The position numbers and the translations under genes are program-made. A stretch of 64,000 nt of DNA from Helicobacter himalayensis (GTDB lineage: Bacteria; Campylobacterota; Campylobacteria; Campylobacterales; Helicobacteraceae). The stretch is from NCBI RefSeq assembly GCF_001602095.1, contig NZ_CP014991.1, positions 1,364,001-1,428,000 on the forward strand, given 5' to 3'. The notes beneath the pieces are model-generated. The model saw only the letters and a list, made by a program, of their open reading frames with translations. It was not told the origin of the DNA and did no database searches. Of this stretch, positions 46,527 to 56,151 are shown piece after piece. How positions within the stretch are numbered: position 1 is the stretch's first letter; each line of letters starts with the position of its first letter.

Positions 46527-48626
46527 ATGAATTTTTTTAGCAAAATGGGTATTGGCTCAAAGATTATGGCGACACTTTCGCTTGTATTAATCATTTGTAT
46601 GGGCGCGTTGACTCTTATTGTTATGCAAAATACACGCTCTATTCAAACACAAGAGGCAAACAAACTTCTTATCAATGGTGCAGCACGCGAGGCAAACCTT
46701 GTTGAAAATATTTTAAATGAAATCTATGTGGTTGTGGATATTTCACATATTTACCTAAACGATTTCCTTTTGCGCGCCCGCAGTGAAGACCAAGAATCAA
46801 TGGAATCTAATATTGTAAATATGCTCGATAGCAACAAATGGGGGCAAATCGGCTATGTATATATAAAAGATCCTGCCTTTAGCAATGCGAATATCCTAAA
46901 TCCAAAGCACCGCTTGAAAAATGGTGAATTTATGATACTAGCTGTTGATAATGACATACAAACAAAAGGTGGGGTAGAAATTTTACAAGCAGATGATGTA
47001 GTAACAAATTTTGGTAGCACCAAAGAGACGCTAGCTTCAGGAAAGCCAACCATAGGACGCCCAACACACCAAAAAATAGGAGGAAAAGAATATTTTGGCG
47101 TGGGGATAAATCAGCCACTTCTTGACAAGGACGGCAAAGTAGCGGGTGTGGTGGGAATCTTTATTGATTTATCAAGCATCACAACACTATTGCAAGATCC
47201 TAGCAAATCGATTTTTAAGGGCGACTTTAAGGCTATGTATTCCACAGATTCTACAATTGCAGTACATGGACGCAAGGAATTTTTAGGCAAATATTTACGC
47301 GAAGTCAATCAAAACCCTACAATGAATGAACTCAAACATGCTATTGAAAATCAAATTGAAGGAATTTTTGATTACACCAACTCGCTTAATGAAGTTAGTC
47401 GCGCAAGCGTGGCAAATGTCGATATTGGCAATGGTTTGGCGACATGGACGCTTATTGTCTCAGCACCTCTAGATTCTGTGTTGGCACCTGTTATGAGCTT
47501 GCGCACACTAATGATAATCTCAAATATGATAATGGTAGCAGTCGTGTGCTTAGCAATGTTTTTCTTTATCAAATCACAAATCGTAGCGCGCATAAACAAT
47601 ATGAGCCATTTGCTTTTTGGCTTTTTTGACTATCTCAATCATAAGCGCGACACGCCACCGCACCTTGTAACTCCAAAGGCAGAAGATGAGCTAGGACGCG
47701 CGATTTTAGAGATAAATCACAATATCCAAATCGTGCAACAAAGCCTTGAACAAGATAAGGTTGCAATCGAGCAAAGCACACAAACTGCAAAAGAGGTTGA
47801 GAGTGGCAATTTCACCGCGCGCATTACGCAAAATCCAAGCAACCCACAACTAAGGGCACTTAAAGATGTGCTTAACAATATGCTAGATGTCCTGCAACAA
47901 CGCATAGGCGCGGATATGAATGCGATACTTAATGTGTTTGAATCCTACAAAACGCTAGATTTTACCAAGCAAGTGCCAGATGCAAAAGGAAATGTGGAAA
48001 GCATGACAAATACACTAGGCAAGGAAATTTGCCAGATTCTAAGTGCGTCAGAATCTTATGCTAAAGCACTCACAACGCAGACGCAAAATCTTAAAGATTC
48101 CATGAGCAAGCTTTTTGACGGGAGTTCATCACAAGCTAGCTCGCTTGAAGAGAGTGCAAGTGCGATAGAGCAAATCTCAAGCTCTATGCAAAATGTCAGC
48201 AACCACACAGATGGAGTAACCCACCAAGCTGAAGATATAAAAAATATCGTGGGTGTGATAAAAGATATTGCAGACCAAACAAACTTGCTAGCGCTTAATG
48301 CCGCTATCGAAGCAGCACGTGCAGGCGAGCATGGCAGGGGCTTTGCGGTGGTAGCTGATGAAGTGAGAAAGCTTGCCGAACGCACAGGGAAAAGCCTAAG
48401 TGAAATCGAAGCAAATGTAAATGTTCTCGTGCAAGGGATTAACGAAATGAGTGAATCTATCCGCGAGCAAACTAGTGGGATAACTCAAATCAGCGAAGCT
48501 ATCACCCAGCTAGAATCCCTCACACAAGAAAATGTCAATGTCGCTAACGACACAAACACTATCACGCAAGAAGTCGCCAAAATCGCTAATGAAATATTGA
48601 GCGATGCGAATAAGAAGAAGTTTTAA
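46527..48626 (+). CDS. methyl-accepting chemotaxis protein with periplasmic Cache domain
   Basis: 699 residues: TM1 about 10-30, a large Cache-type sensor (about 35-325, with Y-V-Y-I-K-D and V-A-G-V-V-G-I), TM2 about 333-353, HAMP, then a signalling hairpin whose tip is [19 protein letters not shown]. It reports a small-molecule ligand to CheA/CheW; the ligand cannot be inferred. A strong GGGAGAGGTGGG ribosome-binding site precedes the ATG. Confidence 0.93.
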   Translation: MNFFSKMGIGSKIMATLSLVLIICMGALTLIVMQNTRSIQTQEANKLLINGAAREANLVENILNEIYVVVDISHIYLNDFLLRARSEDQESMESNIVNMLDSNKWGQIGYVYIKDPAFSNANILNPKHRLKNGEFMILAVDNDIQTKGGVEILQADDVVTNFGSTKETLASGKPTIGRPTHQKIGGKEYFGVGINQPLLDKDGKVAGVVGIFIDLSSITTLLQDPSKSIFKGDFKAMYSTDSTIAVHGRKEFLGKYLREVNQNPTMNELKHAIENQIEGIFDYTNSLNEVSRASVANVDIGNGLATWTLIVSAPLDSVLAPVMSLRTLMIISNMIMVAVVCLAMFFFIKSQIVARINNMSHLLFGFFDYLNHKRDTPPHLVTPKAEDELGRAILEINHNIQIVQQSLEQDKVAIEQSTQTAKEVESGNFTARITQNPSNPQLRALKDVLNNMLDVLQQRIGADMNAILNVFESYKTLDFTKQVPDAKGNVESMTNTLGKEICQILSASESYAKALTTQTQNLKDSMSKLFDGSSSQASSLEESASAIEQISSSMQNVSNHTDGVTHQAEDIKNIVGVIKDIADQTNLLALNAAIEAARAGEHGRGFAVVADEVRKLAERTGKSLSEIEANVNVLVQGINEMSESIREQTSGITQISEAITQLESLTQENVNVANDTNTITQEVAKIANEILSDANKKKF

Positions 48627-48632
48627 GGAGAC

Positions 48633-48660
48633 AAAGGGGCGAATGAATAAGCCCCTTTTT
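48633..48660 (+). terminator. intrinsic terminator after the chemoreceptor gene
   Basis: Stem AAAGGGGC / GCCCCTTT with loop GAATGAATAA, followed by T residues. It starts a few bases after the stop. Confidence 0.85.
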
Positions 48661-48676
48661 ACAAAAACCTCAAACT

Positions 48677-49881
48677 TTAGCACATAGAAAAACTTTTCAG
48701 CACCTTTTTTGCCTTGAGATAAAAGCGAATCCAACGCAAAAAAGGCTTTTTGTTTGCATAGAAAAAGGCATTGCCTATTTGTGTTTTAAACGCGTCAATT
48801 GGTTTTCTTGCACCACACACACCCACGCCTCTACGAAACGTCTGCTCATAAGGTTGCGAAAAAATGTGATGAAAAAATTTCTCTAAATGTTTTTGGTAAA
48901 ACTCTATCGCATTAAAATCATCTAAAAACATCGGCTCTTTTAGCATCGCCAAATACGCCTTTTCATCATTATCAATGCGTTTAATCTCATCAATCAACGC
49001 CTCCCAAGTGGGAAAATTATGCGCGTTAATGTAGGCTTTTGGATTGATTTTATACTCAAGCAAATTTGGTGGGATTTGCGGCAAAACTTGATTGATAACA
49101 TTAGGATTCTGAATGCTTTGCTTTGGGTGACTTGAGAGGTGAGAATCTATTAAATTTGCATTTAGGGGGGGGGCAATAATCTAGTTTGCGAAGCAGAATC
49201 TAATCCGCATCTCAAACTCGTATCACCCCAATAAATCGGAATGCACCCAGAACCAAAGGCTTGAATGAGCTTTTCTGTTAAATATCCGGGGTAGCTTGAG
49301 TTTTCAAAGCAGAGATTAAATTTATAGCCTTTTAGCCACTCTCTTTTGCTTGTTGCAAAATCTTCACCATAACGATTACCAATAGGACCACCGATGTTAT
49401 TGCGCCAATTCCCACCGGAATCCACCTTCTTATACGCACTTAATTTTTCAAAAAAAACACCTCTTGGTGAAGTCTCAGTCGCGGGATTGCTCGCTATAAA
49501 GGCGCAAAACTTCTCCCTTTTTGTAGATTCTTTGCTAACCCAAATATGCTTTTTTTCTGCAGATTCTACATCTTTTGTGAATTCCCAAAATGGCAATGGC
49601 AAGCGCAAATGTCTATCTAAATATTTTATAAAAGTCATATCGATTACATAATCCGCATCTGCAAAATTTGGTCTTGTATTTTCCCCACTATAAAAAATCC
49701 GCACGCAATCGTATTTCACATGTTCATCTCCATAAACCGAATACAAAATATATTCTGGCTCATCGCTATACACCACCTCATAGCCTATCTTGCGCAAAAA
49801 TTTAACAAATAAATTTTTCTCAAAATTTTCCTCCATATCTGGTAACCACCAATCAACGACTCTAAGCTTAATCTGCCTCAT
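48677..49881 (-). CDS. phase-OFF alpha-1,3-fucosyltransferase (GT10)
   Basis: Two frames together make one GT10 enzyme. 49881-49162 has the donor-site region Y-P-G-Y-L-T-E-K-L-I-Q-A-F-G-S-G-C-I-P-I-Y-W-G-D, typical of FutA/FutB. It ends after L-L-P-P-P at a stop created by a 9-base tract. 49084-48677 continues I-N-P-K-A-Y-I-N-A-H-N-F and a basic C-terminus ending K-S-F-S-M-C. The linking sequence is open in the second frame, and frame arithmetic gives ON at 10 (or 7) bases. GT10 enzymes make Lewis-type antigens on LPS; here the enzyme is truncated before part of its catalytic domain. Confidence 0.87.
49165..49173 (-). repeat. 9-C tract switching the fucosyltransferase
   Basis: G9 on the + strand, followed by CAATAATC. 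At 9 the codons are CCC-CCC-CCC-TAA; at 10 they become CCC-CCC-CCC-CTA and reading continues. Confidence 0.9.
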
Positions 49882-49962
49882 ACGCTTCCTTTAAGATTCA
49901 AAAATTACAAGCGTGATTATAGAAAAAAATTGAAAAAAAGTTTATTAAAAACAAAAAGTGAG

Positions 49963-50043
49963 CTTTGGGGCTATGCAGTGGCGGGGAGGAGTGGAATATG
50001 AACTTTTTTCAACAAAATATCCCGCCACCGCATAATCCCAAAG
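49963..50043. repeat. 23-bp inverted repeat between katA and fucosyltransferase
   Basis: Arms 49963-49985 and 50021-50043 match with about three or four mismatches, sharing TATGC and GTGGCGGG cores around a 35-base loop. There is no strong T run. It could be a terminator-like hairpin, a small RNA or a remnant element. The 388-base gap here has no supported gene. Confidence 0.6.
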
Positions 50044-50066
50044 TAAGTTTATTGCAGATTTTGTTT

Positions 50067-50092
50067 AAGAGAATCTAAGTTTAGATTCTCTT
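50067..50092. terminator. perfect 12-bp hairpin downstream of katA
   Basis: AAGAGAATCTAA-GT-TTAGATTCTCTT. The stem is perfect but AT-rich, without a long T run. Its position about 180 bases past the katA stop makes termination possible but unsure. Confidence 0.4.
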
Positions 50093-50269
50093 GATAAATT
50101 CTAGAGTTTCTTTTTGCAAAAAAGGAAAAAATGTAAGGAGAGCTTAAATTACACACTCTCGCTTAAAAATTGTGCCTTTGGCTCTCTTTTTTATAATCCC
50201 CCAAATCCCCAACAACGCTTGACAACGCTTTTTAAGGGCGCGTGCCATACACCACATTTATTTTGTTTG

Positions 50270-51703
50270 CTACAATACAAGCTCTTCTACACGTTTGCCA
50301 TATGCTGGGTCTGCCTTTTTGAAATGCTCAAGCTGACGCTTTTTGATTTCTACCGGCACACCCTCCATAGCTTCTTTAATATTTTGACAGAGTGCTTCCT
50401 TTTGCTCTGCGCTCATCAAACGATACAAATCTCCCGCTTGGCTATAATAGTCGCTGTCATCATCGCGGTGATTAAATCTCTCCATACTCTCACCTCCTTG
50501 AATGCGCAACGTCGGCTCAAGGACATTTGAATCTTGGGCATAGTCATTAAACATACTTGGATTATAGTTTCTCTCCCCGCCAAAATCACCCCTCTGCATA
50601 AAGCCATCTCTGTGTGTATTTGCCACAGGTGCTATGGGCGCATTTACGGGCAATTGTACGTGGTTAATCCCTAAGCGATAGCGCTGTGTATCTCCATAGC
50701 TAAACAACCGCCCTTGAAGCATTTTATCTGGGCTATAACCAACGCCGGGCACAATGTTTGCGGGATTAAAGGCTGCTTGTTCTACTTCCGCGAAATAATT
50801 TTGCGGATTCTTATTAAGCTCTAAAATTCCTACTTCAATAAGCGGATAATCCTTATGACTCCATACTTTAGTCAAATCAAAAGGATTGAACTTGTAGCTA
50901 AGCGCGTCCTTTTCTGGCATCACCTGAATACAGAATCTCCATTTAGGGAAATTACCTTTTTCTATATTCTCAAACAAATCTTTTTGATGAGATTCTCTCT
51001 CTTTTGCGATGATTGCCTCTGCCTCTTTGTTGGTGAGATTGTGGATACCCTGCATAGATTTGAAGTGAAATTTCACCCAAAATCTCTCATTTTTGGCATT
51101 GATAAAACTATATGTATGACTACCAAAGCCGTGCATTTCACGATAACTGCGCGGTATCCCTCTATCACTCATTAAAATCGTTACTTGATGTAAAGATTCA
51201 GGGTGCAAACTCCAAAAATCCCAAGCGGCAGTAGCAGAACGCATATTTGTCTTAGGGTCTCGCTTTTGCGTATGGATAAAGTCTGGAAACTTAATGGCAT
51301 CTTTTATGAAAAATACCGGTGTGTTGTTCCCTACAATATCCCAATTACCCTCATTTGTGTAGAATTTAAGCGCAAAGCCGCGCACATCTCTCTCTGCATC
51401 TGCCGCGCCTCTCTCTCCTGCCACAGTGGAAAATCTCAAAAATGCTTTTGTCTTCTTGCCAACTTTGCTAAAAATATCCGCCTTTGAATACGCGCTAATG
51501 TCATTTGTGATTGTAAGCTCTCCATACGCCGCGCTTCCTTTAGCATGCACTACACGTTCTGGAATCCTCTCTCTGTCAAAATGTGCGAGCTTTTCTAAAA
51601 GCCAAGTATCTTGTAAAAGTGTAGGTCCCCTACTCCCTGCTGTCATAGAATTTTGATTATCACCTAGTGGCGTGCCTGTGGCTGTTGTAAGCTTCTTTTC
51701 CAT
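50270..51703 (-). CDS. katA: haem catalase
   Basis: 477 residues, clade 3 small-subunit catalase. Active-site His is in [12 protein letters not shown]; Asn is in [10 protein letters not shown]; the proximal Tyr is in [14 protein letters not shown]. It breaks down hydrogen peroxide. The ATG at 51703 follows AGGAG. The C-terminus lacks the long Lys-rich tail of H. pylori KatA. Confidence 0.97.
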   Translation of the reverse strand: MEKKLTTATGTPLGDNQNSMTAGSRGPTLLQDTWLLEKLAHFDRERIPERVVHAKGSAAYGELTITNDISAYSKADIFSKVGKKTKAFLRFSTVAGERGAADAERDVRGFALKFYTNEGNWDIVGNNTPVFFIKDAIKFPDFIHTQKRDPKTNMRSATAAWDFWSLHPESLHQVTILMSDRGIPRSYREMHGFGSHTYSFINAKNERFWVKFHFKSMQGIHNLTNKEAEAIIAKERESHQKDLFENIEKGNFPKWRFCIQVMPEKDALSYKFNPFDLTKVWSHKDYPLIEVGILELNKNPQNYFAEVEQAAFNPANIVPGVGYSPDKMLQGRLFSYGDTQRYRLGINHVQLPVNAPIAPVANTHRDGFMQRGDFGGERNYNPSMFNDYAQDSNVLEPTLRIQGGESMERFNHRDDDSDYYSQAGDLYRLMSAEQKEALCQNIKEAMEGVPVEIKKRQLEHFKKADPAYGKRVEELVL

Positions 51704-51942
51704 TTTTACTCCTTTTGTGATTTTTGACACTCTTTGTTTCAAATTTCTTAAGAGCGTCTTTTACATTTAAGCACAAGGAGATTCTAATCAATAATTAATA
51801 ATCAATAATTTTTATTAATTAAATATTTTTATCTAACTTTATAAAAGTAGTTACAATTTGTTACTTTTTGATTGATTTACCTCCTAGATTCCATTAATTT
51901 TCCTTGATAATCCGTATTTTTCCCTTTGGACACCTGATGTGC
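51704..51942 (-). promoter_or_regulatory. AT-rich region upstream of katA
   Basis: 51788-51835 is almost pure A/T with overlapping TAATAATCAATAATT-type words, resembling degenerate Fur/PerR-box DNA. PerR control of katA is known in related Epsilonproteobacteria; the site here is inferred. No gene is seen in this segment. Confidence 0.35.
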
Positions 51943-52134
51943 TTATTTATCAAGTGCCCATCTGGTAGATGAGCGAGCCGTGGTTTGCATAACAAGAAAT
52001 ATATGTTTAGTCTTATATGGAATGTGCGAATCGAGGCTTTCACGCAAAAAGATAGTTTCTGCTCTATTGATAACTAGGAATGCTATATATACCCTTTTCG
52101 CGGATTATATCCCCAAGCGTGAGACTTTCTCCAT
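51943..52134 (-). pseudogene. small ORF interrupted by an in-frame TAA
   Basis: An AAAAGGAG site precedes the ATG at 52134. Nine codons later comes TAA; the same frame is then open for 53 codons (S-A-K-R-V-Y-I-A-F-L-V, W-A-L-D-K). Not recognised. It follows the zinc-finger gene closely and may be its broken operon partner, or a chance frame. Confidence 0.3.
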
Positions 52135-52151
52135 ATTTTACTCCTTTTGTG

Positions 52152-52997
52152 TTAGATACCCACTTGTGATGTTGAGATGCCTAACTCACGAAATTTTTCA
52201 AAAATTGCTCTATTTACTTGAGATTCTATAAAGGTTTTAATAGTCTTGCTTGCCCTTATGAGCAAAAATGGCTTATAAAGGTGTTCCGCTATACACTTTA
52301 AAGATTCTAAATCTTCATTGAGAATATAGGCGAATATTTCCCCACATCTTGCCACGCGCATATCTGATTCATACAGCTTCCAATCAAAATTCTTAGAATG
52401 GAAAAGCACTTGAAAACTCGCAAGAGGAAGCTTGATACGATAATATTCGCCATCTTCACTATACTGAATATCAATGCGAGATGTCTCTCCGTAATCACTC
52501 AGTTTTTCCTGTGGCAGAAGCTTAATGATATATTCAGGGTTAAATGGATGCTCCCCCTCTACTATCTTAATTTCTTCACGATGAGTTTCAACTTGACATT
52601 CAAAAGTGGTAGTTATGGCAATGATACCTGAAACACCGCAAGAGCGACAATCAACAATGCCACAACCATTACACTCACTACACTGCACTCTCCCTCTCCC
52701 ACAACATCTTTCGCAATGCTCGAAAACATAGTATGTTTTCTCAACTCGTCCATCCCTGCAACTTCGACATTTAACAAAGCCATTAACGCATTTTTGACAC
52801 TTTTAATTCCCTTGCCCCTTACAACTACTATAAATGGATTGATATGAAAATCGCTGTGGCAACTTACAGAGCAATGCTTCTGCTTCATCATATTTCGCAT
52901 TTTGCACACGATTATAAAGCAAGGCTTTGAGTCGTGGGTTTTGAAGTTCAACTTCTATGGTTTTTGACACCATATCGTTATAGTCTCTTTTTGACAA
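52152..52997 (-). pseudogene. DnaJ-type zinc-finger protein with in-frame stop
   Basis: A single frame from a TTG at 52997 (AGGTGAAG upstream) runs 64 codons to C-K-G-Q-G-N, then TAA at 52803-52805. It continues without a break in the same frame as K-C-Q-K-C-V-N-G-F-V-K-C-R-S-C and further C-x-x-C pairs (C-S-E-C, C-R-S-C). A C-terminal domain of about 165 residues follows. The stop falls inside a DnaJ-like zinc finger, so a full protein of about 281 residues is the likely ancestor. The C-terminal domain is not recognised and there is no J domain. A nonsense mutation or sequencing error would explain the stop. Confidence 0.7.
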
Positions 52998-53028
52998 AAC
53001 TTCACCTTCTCTTATCGAAGTGTTGCCT

Positions 53029-53199
53029 TTATAACAAGTCTATGTTCGATATTCTCAGACAACTCTCACAATCAAATGCATAAAAATGCTTCAATTCTGT
53101 GTCGTTTGCTTCGAAAGTGTGGTGTGTAGAACTAGAAAGATACGAAATTACAAAACCTTTGACTTGGGATTCTTGAATCACTTGCATTCCTTTGTTCAT
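53029..53199 (-). CDS. 56-residue hypothetical protein
   Basis: An ORF from the ATG at 53199, or more likely from the ATG at 53187, which has AAAGG close upstream. The protein is Ser/His/Phe-rich with F-D-C-E-S-C near the end. Not recognised. It lies 31 bases before the zinc-finger gene in the same direction and just downstream of a candidate promoter, so it may be the first gene of that operon. Confidence 0.45.
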   Translation of the reverse strand: MNKGMQVIQESQVKGFVISYLSSSTHHTFEANDTELKHFYAFDCESCLRISNIDLL

Positions 53200-53217
53200 A
53201 TTTAACAAAAAAGAAAT

Positions 53218-53239
53218 GAAGTTATACCCCCCCCCGCTT
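53218..53239 (-). promoter_or_regulatory. candidate promoter with 9-G tract beside the -10 element
   Basis: On the minus strand nine G (53235-53227) are followed directly by TATAAC, a good -10, about 22 bases before the ATG at 53199. The tract would lie in the -35/-10 spacer, so its length could tune transcription of the small operon. Confidence 0.5.
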
Positions 53240-53247
53240 AAAAATAA

Positions 53248-53286
53248 ATTTGTCTTAGCTTTAGCAAGGCAAAAGCTAAGACAAAT
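53248..53286 (-). terminator. terminator after the FkbM-like gene
   Basis: Perfect 15-bp stem ATTTGTCTTAGCTTT / AAAGCTAAGACAAAT with a 9-base loop. On the minus strand it is followed by TTATTTTT. It separates the methyltransferase from the small operon. Confidence 0.8.
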
Positions 53287-53323
53287 GAAGCTTCAATATC
53301 CCCATTTGGGGATAACTATTTAT

Positions 53324-54304
53324 TTAAAAAATAATAGGCAAATCTGGGAAGTTTGGCAAATTTGGATAATCTAACCCAGCAATAAGCCCAGAGCCTGACT
53401 TTGGCACAGCATCTTTTGGAATCAAATCATTTCGCAGATAAGAAACCTCCACCACACTGCACCAAAAATACAATTTAGATTCTGCGCTAAGGGCTTTTGG
53501 CACGCAAAATGCCTGCCCACAATGATTAAAATGTGTATGTATAGGTGTGTAAAATTCCAAAATCTTTTCTAGCGCCTTTAATCGCCTAGAAGTTAGCGCC
53601 TCATTCCTTGGGTCGCAGTAGTGAAATTCAAAAAGCACTTGCGCAAAATACGGGCTAATCGCGCCTAAATCAATGTTTTCTAAAATATCCCATTCTGCGT
53701 CCTCTATATCAATTTGTGCGATATTATGAGCGTCTTTGTTTAGATTATTGCTTTTAACCACAAAATCAAAGCTTATCGTATCGTGGCTTTCTTGCGCACC
53801 TACGAATTTTTTGATAAAGGTGATATTTGGGTGATTATGCGATGCTTTCTCTATACTCGCATCATATTGCATAACTTTGTATCCGCGATTTGCCATCGCT
53901 AAATCCCAAGGAGAGTAAGGTGAGACACCAAGAGAAAGTGCTTGAGGCTTTATTGTATTTGCTTCAATAGGGGGGGGGGGGGCAAACATAACATACCCGC
54001 CATCGTTATTATCACCCACGCGCTCAAGTTTCAAAGATGGCGACACCACAGGGCGCACAAGCGAAAGATAATGTTTCACATTTTGGCAAGACTGCGCATC
54101 GTTAAGTGTTGCAATGCCTTCGCCACTCACATTTGGATAAAACTGCAATGCAAATTCTTGCTTGAGCTCTTCGGGTAAATCAAGAGAATTCAAAATCTGA
54201 AGTGTTTGGATTGCTTGCAGACTTTTATTTGTTAAGTCTATTTTCTCACCAATACGTTTCACGCCTAACAAGCGGTGGATTTTCCTGTATTTTTGCTTAA
54301 ACAT
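53324..54304 (-). CDS. FkbM-like SAM methyltransferase with 13-base tract
   Basis: 326 residues. The central region has G-D-N-N-D-G-G-Y-V-M, then L-S-L-G-V-S-P-Y-S-P-W-D for SAM binding and I-A-Q-I-D-I-E-D-A-E-W, typical of FkbM-type methyltransferases that modify surface glycans. A poly-C run encodes A-P-P-P-P between strand and SAM loop, and the frame is open at the current length. N- and C-terminal extensions are not recognised. Its likely substrate is a sugar made by the glycosyltransferases of the region. Confidence 0.75.
   Translation of the reverse strand: MFKQKYRKIHRLLGVKRIGEKIDLTNKSLQAIQTLQILNSLDLPEELKQEFALQFYPNVSGEGIATLNDAQSCQNVKHYLSLVRPVVSPSLKLERVGDNNDGGYVMFAPPPPIEANTIKPQALSLGVSPYSPWDLAMANRGYKVMQYDASIEKASHNHPNITFIKKFVGAQESHDTISFDFVVKSNNLNKDAHNIAQIDIEDAEWDILENIDLGAISPYFAQVLFEFHYCDPRNEALTSRRLKALEKILEFYTPIHTHFNHCGQAFCVPKALSAESKLYFWCSVVEVSYLRNDLIPKDAVPKSGSGLIAGLDYPNLPNFPDLPIIF
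53970..53982 (-). repeat. 13-C tract in the methyltransferase (currently ON)
   Basis: G13 on the + strand. It lies within the first third of the coding region, so any single-base slip truncates the enzyme before its SAM site. Confidence 0.88.
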
Positions 54305-54387
54305 AAAAACTCCTTATAAAAAAATTTAGGGGTGACATTCTAACATTTTTTACTTGATGCCAATCTCGGTAGTTTTATCACAAAAAC

Positions 54388-54885
54388 TTAAGCTTGATTA
54401 AAGCTTAAATCCAAAATCTCTTTTGCCAGAACCTCAAGTGGTTTTGCTGCATTAAGCGTGAAATGTGCTTGCTCTTTGTAGCGCGCAAGACGCGAGGCGT
54501 AGAGTTCTCGCGCCTTATTTTCATCGCTAAAAAGCGGACGAGTAAATTGAGTATCCGCGCCCAAACGCGCTAAAATCTGCTCAAAAGCAATTTCTAAATA
54601 AAACACCACGCCTAAATCTCTCACATTATGAAATATCGGCATACCCCCACCTGTGGAAATCACCGCACTCTTTACATTAACGCTAAGCCATCGCAACAGC
54701 ACGCCTTCTTGCCTGCGGAACTCCTTCTCGCCAAAATGTGTGAAAATCTTGCTCACGCTTTTATCAAAATTAGATTCAATTAAAGAATCTGTATCTAAAA
54801 AATAGCGCTCACTTTGCTTTGCAATCTCGCGCCCAAGGCTACTTTTGCCACTTCCCATAAAGCCTATAAGCACGATATTTTGCAA
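54388..54885 (-). CDS. aroK: shikimate kinase
   Basis: 165 residues. Walker A G-F-M-G-S-G-K-S-S, D-T-D shikimate motif (L-D-T-D-S-L) and G-G-G-M. It phosphorylates shikimate in aromatic amino acid synthesis. It lies 11 bases downstream of the YedE-like gene and is probably co-transcribed with it. Confidence 0.96.
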   Translation of the reverse strand: MQNIVLIGFMGSGKSSLGREIAKQSERYFLDTDSLIESNFDKSVSKIFTHFGEKEFRRQEGVLLRWLSVNVKSAVISTGGGMPIFHNVRDLGVVFYLEIAFEQILARLGADTQFTRPLFSDENKARELYASRLARYKEQAHFTLNAAKPLEVLAKEILDLSFNQA

Positions 54886-54896
54886 TTTTTACCCCA

Positions 54897-55952
54897 TTAA
54901 TTTTTCTTCGCAAACAATGCCACAAGCACACAAAAAACTAAGCCCAAAATTACCGCGATAGGCGCGTTTTCTGTGATTCCATTAGGTGAGCTAGCTAAGG
55001 CAAAATTATGCGCTAATGCCGCACCAAAAAGCAATCCAAAAATAAAAATCGCACTATCACTATTGCCCTCACCCGCTAGCACAAGTTGCCTTCCCGGGCA
55101 GCCTCCACCGATACTAAAGCAAAGTCCGCAAAGTGCCATAGAAAGAAAGTTCCAAAGTGTGTCATTATGTGCGATTGGCTGATTTTCAAAGCCGAGATGA
55201 AAAAAGCCTAGCGCCACATTTAGCACAAGTGCGGTGATGAAAAACGCCAAAACGCCTTGCAAGATTCCATAATCGCGCGTAAAAACGACATTGCGCACAG
55301 CAGCCACGGTGCAAAAGCGACTTTTTTGCAAAACAGCCCCTAACACAAGCCCAGCCACAAGCGAGTAAAATAACGGCGCGTGGAGAGAGCCCGGACCTTT
55401 TTGAGAGAAAGCGACAATGCTAGATTCTCCAAAGACACCCAAAAGCAATAGCACAAAAAGTAACACCATAAACAACGGGAATATCAGCCCCACAAAATGC
55501 GATTTGGGTGTGCCAGCCGAAAGGCTAAAGCCGCGTTTAATGAAAAATAACCCACATAAAATCCCAATAACAAGCCCACCTAAACCTGCTAGTGCGCTTA
55601 AATCTCCACCGCTAAGGCGCAGAATCATTCTCCAAGGACAGCCCAAAAACACAAGCGCACCAATCATTCCAAACACACCAAAGCCAAAGCGCAAAATCGG
55701 CGCAGAACCACCGCGTGCCTTAAATTCGCCAAAAATTAGACTTGCTACAAGCGCACCCAACACGATTCCAATGATTTCTGGGCGAATATATTGCAATGTA
55801 GCAATATGATGCAAGCCAATGCTCCCTGCAATATCGCGCGTGAAACACGCCGCACACATTCCCATATTCCCCGGATTCCCCATACTTACCAACACAGGCG
55901 CAAGCACACCCAATACGACACCCGCCATTATAGGCAAAATAGCTACTCTCAC
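54897..55952 (-). CDS. selenium-metabolism YedE/FdhT family membrane protein
   Basis: 351 residues, about ten helices, with C-A-A-C-F-x-R-D, G-C-P-W-R, S-R-F-C-T and G-G-G-C-P-G-R-Q. These motifs fit the YedE subgroup linked to selenium use (FdhT in Campylobacter is needed for selenocysteine formate dehydrogenase). No SelA/B/D or formate dehydrogenase is in the window. It is distinct from the yedE at 24490. Confidence 0.82.
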   Translation of the reverse strand: MRVAILPIMAGVVLGVLAPVLVSMGNPGNMGMCAACFTRDIAGSIGLHHIATLQYIRPEIIGIVLGALVASLIFGEFKARGGSAPILRFGFGVFGMIGALVFLGCPWRMILRLSGGDLSALAGLGGLVIGILCGLFFIKRGFSLSAGTPKSHFVGLIFPLFMVLLFVLLLLGVFGESSIVAFSQKGPGSLHAPLFYSLVAGLVLGAVLQKSRFCTVAAVRNVVFTRDYGILQGVLAFFITALVLNVALGFFHLGFENQPIAHNDTLWNFLSMALCGLCFSIGGGCPGRQLVLAGEGNSDSAIFIFGLLFGAALAHNFALASSPNGITENAPIAVILGLVFCVLVALFAKKN

Positions 55953-56151
55953 AAATATTCCTCATTGTTAAAAATACGACAGCTTACATTTTCTTTGTTT
56001 GTAGATTTTTAGAATCTCTTAGATTCTTAAAAGTTGCAAAGAAATACTTTTTGGAAGTGCTGTGTGCGCTTAAACCTTAAGCCTAATCCTTAATCCCAAT
56101 AAGGGCTAGATACTAACAAAAAAAAGCTTAAAGTGATTTGACTTTTTTGCC

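Noticed and set aside
51980-52231. 83-codon ORF on the + strand upstream of the zinc-finger gene
   Set aside because: It runs antisense to the better-supported minus-strand frames, has no ribosome-binding site and no recognisable domain.
53192-53374. 60-codon + strand ORF containing the 9-C tract
   Set aside because: It crosses the terminator hairpin and the end of the FkbM-like gene, and the tract is better explained as part of the minus-strand promoter. A relic cannot be excluded.
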